Assembly: GCA_023897205.1 (NCBI GenBank)
Contig: JAHWDD010000022.1
Span: 1 to 63,557, forward strand
Direction: 5' to 3'
Length of the DNA stretch: 63,557 nucleotides
DNA from: Exophiala sp. HKRS030
Taxonomy: Eukaryota; Ascomycota; Eurotiomycetes; Chaetothyriales; Herpotrichiellaceae
Part shown: positions 57,309 through 63,557 of the stretch, piece after piece
Position numbering within the stretch: position 1 is the first letter of the stretch
Layout: each line of letters starts with the position of its first letter
Notes under the pieces: model-generated
Told to the model about the DNA's origin: nothing
Seen by the model: the letters and a program-made list of their open reading frames with translations, nothing else
The model's database searches: none
Position numbers and translations under genes: made by a program

Positions 57309-59294
57309 TCAGTCAGAGAGTTGCGACACCTTTTGTTCCAAGCGCGCCAGTTGAGCCATGATCGCAGCCATCACATCAGGCATCTCTGGCTGAGCCTCCA
57401 ATTGACCTTCCCTGGCCTTCGAGCCCTGTCGTTTCCTCGATTTGTGTTCTGGGACGAACAGCCCTTCCGAGTCGCCGCTTTCGGAAGCGTCCGGATTGGA
57501 CTTTCCTAGTTCATGTACGCCTGACTTCAGTTGGCCTTTGACCCGAGCAGACTCAATCAGTGGCGATGGTCCAGAAAAGAAAGGTGCAATTTTATCATCC
57601 GCGTCCGTCTTCCCCAGCATCTTCCTCAAAGCGGTGCGGCTCAAAATGTCGGTTTCGCCCGACTTGAATTCCACTAATCCGTACCCAGGATATCTTGTAG
57701 ATTCGGAGATGGTCAAGGAATCCATCCTTTTCGTGGCAAACCCGAGGAGTTTTTCGAAGTTTTCCGCGTCCTTGGGCGAATATCTTCGTTCGGAGTATCG
57801 AAGGTCCTTTTGCTCGGATTCAGGTAAACGAAAATAAGCATCGGTGGCGCGGTTTCCCACTTCCGTTCCCGAGAGGAGGATGATGGGGTTGTCAGATCCG
57901 CGTCGTTCGACCACAAATTGAACACCGTACATACTCTCGATGCCTGTCCTCCGATCGGTTCGATTGAAGGGTCGATAGCCCAAAATTTTCTGACCATTCG
58001 TAGTCATGCCTGGTTCCCAATATGGTTTCCGGGTCACTTTGTCGGATTTTGAAGACGGTCCCCCTTTTTCGCTTGGGTCTGTTGCTTTTGGAGATTCGTT
58101 CGATGGTCCTGATGTAGTGCCGCGCGCCTTCTCCGACCGAACCCTTGGGGGCCCATTACCGCCCTCTTTGCCCTTTTCTTTTCCTCCTTCTTCCGTAGCT
58201 TCGTGCTCCTCGACTCTCTTGCGCCAATCATCCGGCATCTTAAGTCTCCAACTCTGCGGATAATGGTTGGTCCTGCAGAGAGTCTTCAACTGCTTATCGA
58301 GTGAGACCAGTTTGTTGACAGCGGCCTCATCGTTGGGATTCTTCTTCAGGCGGGACTTCACGTGCGACATTTCCAATCCGATGGCTACCAAGACGTTGGT
58401 TCGGATCAAGAAGCTCTCCTTATTCGGCAGCCCATCTTCTTCATTCTTCGCCTTGATCTTTTGGTTGAGTTGGTCTATTTCCGCAAGGCTGGACGAATCT
58501 TTATGCTTCGCCAATACCTTGTTCACGTGGGGCGTGGCTTGCTCGAAAACTTTGATTCTGAAGTCATCCGGGATCTGTTTACTCTCATCGAGATTATTCT
58601 CCTCATCGGGGGAATCTTCCGAGTCAGAATCACTGCCCCAAGCGTTAGGCCCAAACTCTTCCCCGAATGTTTCGGCATGGCTGTTGTTGGCTTCAGTCTG
58701 GTTAGCTTGCCACGCCGCCTCATACTCCCTTTTCCGTACTGGATCACTTAGGACGTTGTAGGCTGCTTGCATCCCTGGACGCACCATTAGTCTCGACACT
58801 CCTGAAGAGGCACCTGTGGACATGTGGTACTTACTCTGAAATGCAGTGGTGGTCTCTTTGTCGGCATTTTTGTCAGGGTGAATCAATGAAGAGAGCCTGA
58901 GGTAAGCCTTTCGGATGTCCAAGTCTGGCGCATCTCGAGGCAGTTCTAGAATCTGATAGTATTCCTTTTCATTGCATTTCAGGACACGGTTCACCTCGTC
59001 CCGTTGTTCTTTGGTATATATTCTCCCATTGTTAGTGGATTTTGTCCCGGTTTTTGCCCCTGGATCTTCATTGGTGGCATTCACCCCAGTATCTGGCATA
59101 GGTAGATCGCCATCTCGGTCTGGCGTTGGCATCGTGGTATCTGCGCCCTGAAGTGAAGGAAGAGAGGGATAGCCAGCAGCGTTAGCCTGTTGATTATCTG
59201 TCTTACCATTTTCCTCGTGTGCTTTACTAGGATCATCACTGCCGAGCGCCTTAGGCTGGGGGTTCTTGATAAGTTCACTGCCTCCAGAGCTCAT
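57309..59294 (-). CDS. J-domain (DnaJ/Hsp40-type) protein with long fungal C-terminal extension
   Basis: Co-chaperone that would stimulate an Hsp70 through its HPD motif. Exons 58835-59294 and 57309-58774. The 60-nt intron (58775-58834) is a multiple of three, so the frame runs through it. Splicing gives TAFQRMQAAYNVLSDPVRKR, the normal J-domain helix III. The N-terminal 110 residues are disordered (Pro, Asn, Asp-rich). The J domain lies at about residues 120-185 (EKEYYQILELPRDAPDLDIR, LIHPDKNAD). A long charged region and a basic Lys/Gly/Glu-rich stretch follow. Then comes a C-terminal module with YGVQFVVERRG, LLSGTEVGNRATDAYF, RYPGYGLVEFKSGE and a final coiled-coil-like end. No zinc finger or CTD typical of class A/B was seen, so class C. 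The ATG at 59294 has a CAAAAATG context. Confidence 0.85.
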   Translation of the reverse strand: MSSGGSELIKNPQPKALGSDDPSKAHEENGKTDNQQANAAGYPSLPSLQGADTTMPTPDRDGDLPMPDTGVNATNEDPGAKTGTKSTNNGRIYTKEQRDEVNRVLKCNEKEYYQILELPRDAPDLDIRKAYLRLSSLIHPDKNADKETTTAFQSKYHMSTGASSGVSRLMVRPGMQAAYNVLSDPVRKREYEAAWQANQTEANNSHAETFGEEFGPNAWGSDSDSEDSPDEENNLDESKQIPDDFRIKVFEQATPHVNKVLAKHKDSSSLAEIDQLNQKIKAKNEEDGLPNKESFLIRTNVLVAIGLEMSHVKSRLKKNPNDEAAVNKLVSLDKQLKTLCRTNHYPQSWRLKMPDDWRKRVEEHEATEEGGKEKGKEGGNGPPRVRSEKARGTTSGPSNESPKATDPSEKGGPSSKSDKVTRKPYWEPGMTTNGQKILGYRPFNRTDRRTGIESMYGVQFVVERRGSDNPIILLSGTEVGNRATDAYFRLPESEQKDLRYSERRYSPKDAENFEKLLGFATKRMDSLTISESTRYPGYGLVEFKSGETDILSRTALRKMLGKTDADDKIAPFFSGPSPLIESARVKGQLKSGVHELGKSNPDASESGDSEGLFVPEHKSRKRQGSKAREGQLEAQPEMPDVMAAIMAQLARLEQKVSQLSD

Positions 59295-59675
59295 TTTTGG
59301 GGTTTGTTTAGGGTTGTTTTGATGTTTTTGTGACGAAGAGCGAACAATATGGCTAACAGTTGGGTAGAGAGTACCAAGTTTGAACAAGGTGTAGCTTTCC
59401 CAAAGGATTCTGAGTCAAGAGAACCGAAGTAGAGTACTGTAGATGTGTGAAAGGAGGAAAGAAGGATGTGAAGTGAGCATACACCCCTTTTAAGGGCAGC
59501 AGCTGCCTATACCACAGATAATAATAGCAACAGATGTGTCTATTTTTACTTTTGCTAAATTTAGGGACTTCGAGATAGGGTATAAGACTACCGTCTTACC
59601 TACCTTCCACCAAGAGCCGTCAGGAATCACCCCTTCTCTGACCACATTTTGCCGAATATTACCAGACATCCAGAC
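59295..59675. other. Divergent intergenic region
   Basis: About 0.38 kb between a minus-strand start and a possible plus-strand start. It probably holds the J-domain gene promoter. Confidence 0.45.
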
Positions 59676-60164
59676 ATGAGGCTTCCAACATTTGTACCCA
59701 AAGGACTTCCCACTAATGTAACACTCAAATCAAGCTCTCCCGAGATTGATGTCAACATTGGTGGAAACTCCTCCGTCTTCACCGTCAACGTCACTATCCA
59801 GGACGATGGAAACATAGACACATCTTTGACCCCGAGAATCCCTTCCGTCGACGGGCCTCTCCCAACGCTGTTGAGTACTAGCACTGAACCTGAACCAACA
59901 TCATCAGTCACGCAGACCTTTCGAAGATCCACGTCAATGTTCATCAGTTCTAGTGGACCGTCCACCACTACGATCCCAAGCACGAGTGCATCAATTCCAT
60001 CCACGACAACTTTCACGACGGAAAGCACCTCAGTGCACTTTGGGTCTCTTACAGCCGTTCCAGCATTGACGAGTCATGTAGGAGGCGGAAATACATCGAC
60101 AAGCACATCGTCTGGGGCTTCTGTTCCTCTGATCATAGTTATTCTACGCACTTTGTTTGGTTAG
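59676..60164 (+). CDS. Possible Ser/Thr-rich protein, 162 aa
   Basis: Open frame from ATG at 59676 (MRLPTFVPKGLP) to TAG at 60164. An in-frame upstream ATG at 59649 also exists. Very rich in Ser, Thr and Pro (TSTEPEPTSSVTQTF, STTTIPSTSASIPSTTT), like O-glycosylated wall or membrane proteins. It ends in a hydrophobic SVPLIIVILRTLFG, which could be the start of a lost transmembrane helix. No signal peptide. Low complexity makes it hard to judge. Confidence 0.35.
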   Translation: MRLPTFVPKGLPTNVTLKSSSPEIDVNIGGNSSVFTVNVTIQDDGNIDTSLTPRIPSVDGPLPTLLSTSTEPEPTSSVTQTFRRSTSMFISSSGPSTTTIPSTSASIPSTTTFTTESTSVHFGSLTAVPALTSHVGGGNTSTSTSSGASVPLIIVILRTLFG

Positions 60165-61204
60165 CGACCCCTTGGGTCACGGGACGCCTATAGCTGCCAC
60201 CAGATGGTTGTGTACGTTGCGTAAGAAGGAACAGACTGTGAGGTCCGCACTGGAGTTTGGGTGACCAGCTTTTCTACTGGCTTGATGATAGTGTCTACTT
60301 CCCAGAGGCAGGGCTACAGTACAGTAGCCCATTTAGAATACAGGTAGAACCATATCATAATTCAACTAAACTCTCTCCAATTACTCTGAGTGATGGTTGG
60401 GTTGTTGTCAATTAAAAGATATCGTACTAGACAAGACAGAACACATTTCCGTAACCAGATTATGCCCGTAACAAATCAAACTGTACCTGCTAGATACAGT
60501 ATCAGGTTAGAGGATCGTTAGTAGACCCCCCTTCTGAACTATCACGACCAGCGCTTGGCTTTTTGACGTCAGCATACAGGTCCAATATAGCTTCTGGTCG
60601 GGCTGTCAATACACTCTGGGCATAAGTTGTCGCATACGAATGCAGTGCCGAAGAAGGTGCAGGTGCTGATGCAGATTTTACGCTAGAATAGATGGTGCAG
60701 CCTAGGAGAAGGGGAGGCCCAGGTGAACACTGAGCTGTGAAAGCTAAGACCAGAGATAATATCAATGTTATTTGAATATTGACGCCTCACAGGGATTTTA
60801 TAACTCACGATGACTTAAGAATGCTGGGGCTTGGAAATCTAGAATGATAGGGGTAGAACCCAATTCGTTGCGTTCGTAAGTCCGCTCTTAAGGACGCCAT
60901 AACAATGCGCGTATACTTTGCCCAAACTAGGAGTTAGGAGGTAGTTCCATGCTTCTATCCAGACTACTGTAACTTTAAGATGATACTGTAAGACTTTCGT
61001 ACGGGAAGGAGCCTTTGTTTGTGACAGATTGATTGACTATAAATACCCCCTGGAGTACTGATACGTCGACGGTAGGAGTTCCATCTCTGACCCCGCCAGC
61101 ATTTCACATCAGTCGTTTCGTACGCAGATCACCCCAGAACCTCTCACGAGCAACGTGGGAGCAGCGAAAAGCATTTCCTAACTGAACATTGAAGCGGCTA
61201 CACC
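60165..61204. other. Intergenic, 1.0 kb
   Basis: A minus frame (60502-60765) with a hydrophobic start lacks an ATG, and I could not join it in frame to an upstream exon. The right part is the BVMO promoter, with TATAAATA near 61038. Confidence 0.45.
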
Positions 61205-62815
61205 ATGGCATCCCCCAAAAAGCTTGATGCCGTCGTCGTCGGAGCAAGCTGGGCCGGCTTATGGTTGCTGTATCTGTTGAAGAAAGGTGGTTTCACAGTC
61301 CGTCTCCTGGACGCGTGTGAAGGAGTTGGAGGTGTGTGGTATTATACGAACTACCCAGGTTGTCGAGTCGACACCGAAGTCCCTTTCTATGAGTTTAGTC
61401 TTCCCGAGCTCTGGAAAGATTGGAAATGGTCCGAGAAGTTCCCTTCACGAGCTGAGATTCGAAACTACCTCTACTGGGTTTGCCAAAAGTTGAATATCTA
61501 TGAGGACATTGACTTCGGTACACGGATCACGGCCGCTCACTGGGATGAACAAGCACGGCACTGGAGAATTTTCAGTGGACAGGACTTGCTGGCTGAAACC
61601 ACTTATTTTGCTCCGTGCACTGGCTACACTACGATCAAGCATGTGCCGGCATTCCCGGGTCTCGAGTCTTTTCCACTGGCGTACCATTCATCGGAGTGGC
61701 CAGAGAATCTCTCTGTGACAGGCATGAGGGTGGGCGTCGTGGGAACGGGTGCGAGCGGGATCCAAATCATCGAAAACGTGGCTCCCGATGTTAAGAAGCT
61801 AGTCGTGTTTCAACGAACGCCCAACATGGCCACTCCCCTGAGACAGGAGGCCCTCAATGATGATCTGCGTGGGCAGATGAAAACTCGGTATCCCGCACTG
61901 TTCGACCAGCGCGTATCGAGGTTTGGGTTTAATGCTGACATACCGACCAAGAAGACGTTCGATGACAATGCCGATCAACGAGAAGTATTTTATCAACGAC
62001 TGTTCGACCGTGGAGGGCTCCATTTCTGGTTAGCCAATTATGACGACCTGCTGTCCTCCCGAGAGGCCAACCAAGAGGCCTACAGGTTCTGGGCAAAGTC
62101 GGTTCGGGATCGTGTACGTGATCCCAGCGTAGCTGCGAAGCTGGCCCCGTTACAAGCTCCCCATGCATTCGGGACAAAACGCCCGTCATTGGAGACTTCT
62201 TACTTCGAAAGGTTCAACCAGGACAATGTGGTGCTCGTCGATGTCAACGAGCATCCTATAGAGCAAGTACTCCCAAACGGCGTTAGAACCTCACAAGACT
62301 TTCACGAGCTCGACGTGCTTATATTGGCAACGGGTTTCGACGCTATCGTCGGCAGTATGCTTACCATGGATATCCGAGGAGTTGGAGGCCGGCATCTCCG
62401 TGAGAAATGGATGTTGTCCGACGATTCGGCGGGAATTCATACTTCGCTTGGTTTGATGACAGAGGGATTTCCTAACATGTTCTTCCCGATCGGTCCCCAA
62501 GCACCATCTGCTCTAGGACTCACCCCACAAATGGCTGAGGTTCAGGGCCAGTGGATTGTCGACTGTCTAACCTGGCTCAGGCTTGAGAATAAGGCAGTGA
62601 TTGAGCCTGATCACCAAGCGGAAGAAGCTTGGAAAGCAGAAAATGATCAGGCTGCTAAAAGGACTTTATTCGGTGAGACTGATTCATGGTATATGGGCGC
62701 GAACATTGAGGGACGGAAGAAGCAACCTCTGTGTTACCTTGGAGGGGTGCATCGGTACATCGACTTCCTCAAAGAGGCCGCTGCTCAGGGGTATCCTGGA
62801 TTCAACGTCCGCTAG
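61205..62815 (+). CDS. Baeyer-Villiger-type FAD monooxygenase
   Basis: Single-exon gene, 536 aa. Class B flavin monooxygenase that uses FAD and NADPH to insert oxygen next to a ketone. The substrate is unknown. FAD-binding Rossmann start VVVGASWAGL (second Gly of GxGxxG is Ser), the BVMO N-terminal motif GGVWYYTNYPGCRVD, and the fingerprint FPGLESFPLAYHSSEWP (FxGxxx...HxxxWP). The NADPH Rossmann motif is VVGTGASGIQ, and near the end are VLILATGFDAIVGS and FPIGPQAPSAL. Length is typical of cyclohexanone-monooxygenase-like fungal enzymes. The ATG at 61205 (ACCATGG) is clear and 5' CT/TATA elements lie upstream. No lesion. It is not in an evident cluster here. Its right neighbour is convergent. 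Confidence 0.95.
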   Translation: MASPKKLDAVVVGASWAGLWLLYLLKKGGFTVRLLDACEGVGGVWYYTNYPGCRVDTEVPFYEFSLPELWKDWKWSEKFPSRAEIRNYLYWVCQKLNIYEDIDFGTRITAAHWDEQARHWRIFSGQDLLAETTYFAPCTGYTTIKHVPAFPGLESFPLAYHSSEWPENLSVTGMRVGVVGTGASGIQIIENVAPDVKKLVVFQRTPNMATPLRQEALNDDLRGQMKTRYPALFDQRVSRFGFNADIPTKKTFDDNADQREVFYQRLFDRGGLHFWLANYDDLLSSREANQEAYRFWAKSVRDRVRDPSVAAKLAPLQAPHAFGTKRPSLETSYFERFNQDNVVLVDVNEHPIEQVLPNGVRTSQDFHELDVLILATGFDAIVGSMLTMDIRGVGGRHLREKWMLSDDSAGIHTSLGLMTEGFPNMFFPIGPQAPSALGLTPQMAEVQGQWIVDCLTWLRLENKAVIEPDHQAEEAWKAENDQAAKRTLFGETDSWYMGANIEGRKKQPLCYLGGVHRYIDFLKEAAAQGYPGFNVR

Positions 62816-63126
62816 GACATACATTTTCGAAATGGCGGGCAGAGGATTCGATTGCCAGATTGTATGTATACGTTGGCCATGCGGTACTCTAGGCATATGA
62901 ATGAGTTATTGAGCCTTATAATAGTCGTCAACGATCATTGGTCACTAGACTGCAGAAAAGGTTGCAAATAACGTCTTAATATACTCTATGGGAAGTCGAC
63001 CATAGTCGACAACCTGACATAACCTAGACTAGATTCAAAGTTCCAATTTAGCTTGTAAGCAATAATCACGATCCACGAATGGTCTCGCCGTTCATTGGCA
63101 CAACGTTAGTGGATATGCAAATAATC
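62816..63126. other. Convergent intergenic region
   Basis: About 0.3 kb between two 3' ends, AT-richer, with likely polyadenylation signals of both genes. No coding sequence. Confidence 0.5.
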
Positions 63127-63557
63127 TCAGACAATCTCCACCTCCATGCAAGATGTGTAAGTCTCGTTCAATATAGCCAGGGAGGTGCCGGGATTGCCAG
63201 GTACGTATGTCGGCCAATCCCACACCCAATAGAGTGTGACGAGGGTTCCGTTGGGAAATGGATTACCTGTTTCGTCGTTCAGCTTGATGGTGGTTCCACA
63301 CCATCTGTTGGGTGTCTCTGTGGTCGAGGGTCCTGGACCGAATGTGTTGCTTCGGTTGGTCGCGATTGCACTGTGTCCAGTAGGGTCGAACTGGAAACAA
63401 CGACCGTCATCGAATGGCGTAACTGTCAAGAGAAAGCCACGTTGGTCACCTCCAGTCTTATCAGCTGTCCATTGGCCATGAATAGCGGTAAATTTGTCAT
63501 CATCCCGGGCTTGGGTGGTGGCATACACCGAGACTTGGCCCGATGTGGGCTTGTTCG
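63127..63557 (-). CDS. C-terminal part of a secreted-type fungal protein (DUF7492-like), 5' end beyond window
   Basis: The frame is open from the window edge to a stop at 63127, about 143 residues seen. Features: GQVSVYATTQARDDDKFTAI, GGDQRGFLLTVTPFDDGRCF, NRWCGTTIKL, LVTLYWVWDWPTYVPG, and a terminal YTSCMEVEIV. The LYWVWxWxT and xYTxCMDVD signatures are what I remember of an extracellular fungal family of unknown function annotated as DUF7492. Paired Cys suit disulfides, and several NxS/T sites are present. Signal peptide and N-terminal half lie outside the window. Confidence 0.75.
   Translation of the reverse strand, partial: NKPTSGQVSVYATTQARDDDKFTAIHGQWTADKTGGDQRGFLLTVTPFDDGRCFQFDPTGHSAIATNRSNTFGPGPSTTETPNRWCGTTIKLNDETGNPFPNGTLVTLYWVWDWPTYVPGNPGTSLAILNETYTSCMEVEIV

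Noticed and set aside
60502..60765. 87-codon minus frame with hydrophobic start like a signal peptide
   Set aside because: No ATG, and joining it to an upstream exon breaks the frame.
1..63557. CRISPR arrays, rRNA genes, telomere repeats, clear LTR or TIR elements
   Set aside because: None seen: no regularly spaced repeats, no TTAGGG arrays, and no paired element ends that could be read by eye.

Overview
The window looks like a filamentous ascomycete (Pezizomycotina, probably Eurotiales such as Aspergillus or Penicillium). The reasons are short 44-77 nt GT-AG introns with CTAAC/CTGAC-type branch sites, and the gene families present: fungal phytochrome, Zn2Cys6 regulators, LaeA-like methyltransferase, Est1-type protein and Baeyer-Villiger monooxygenase. 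There is also a long AT-rich tract whose CA/TG depletion and TA excess resemble repeat-induced point mutation (RIP). All exon models were built by hand from splice signals and reading frame. No homology search was run, so family names rest on recognised motifs.

1-9.8 kb: the 5' part of a trehalose-6-phosphate synthase gene (minus), two small minus-strand genes, one widespread fungal 204-aa protein gene (plus), and a hybrid histidine-kinase phytochrome that is broken at several points. One of the small genes ends in a tandemly duplicated last exon, one copy of which lies inside an intron. 9.8-16.7 kb: mostly gene-poor, with one Zn2Cys6 regulator gene that carries an in-frame TGA and a Ser in place of the sixth zinc-binding Cys.

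16.7-33.8 kb: an AT-rich, RIP-like landscape. Two direct copies of a ~230 bp repeat, one intact and one C-to-T/G-to-A mutated, bracket a GC-normal island with an intact ZIP metal transporter gene. Further in, an indoleamine 2,3-dioxygenase gene is mutated over its 5' portion, while its last ~300 bp, coding for the C-terminus, look normal. The rest (24.2-33.8 kb) holds only coding relics.

33.8-51.4 kb: accessory region. It holds an acidic orphan gene interrupted by a stop, a 100-N assembly gap, an intact seven-exon LaeA-like methyltransferase gene with a degenerate SAM motif, an atypical small GTPase, an Est1-type gene, a frame-broken Zn2Cys6 regulator and one orphan two-exon gene. 51.4-63.6 kb: a large minus-strand gene that fuses a degenerate JmjC domain to a Ulp1/C48 protease domain with an intact-looking triad. 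It is followed by a J-domain protein gene, a single-exon Baeyer-Villiger monooxygenase gene, and the 3' end of a secreted-type protein gene running off the window.

The main biological themes are (i) decay of regulatory and light-sensing genes next to a RIP-affected block, (ii) RIP-like damage that stops abruptly inside a normal gene, (iii) the JmjC-Ulp1 fusion, and (iv) an intron apparently made from a duplicated coding exon.
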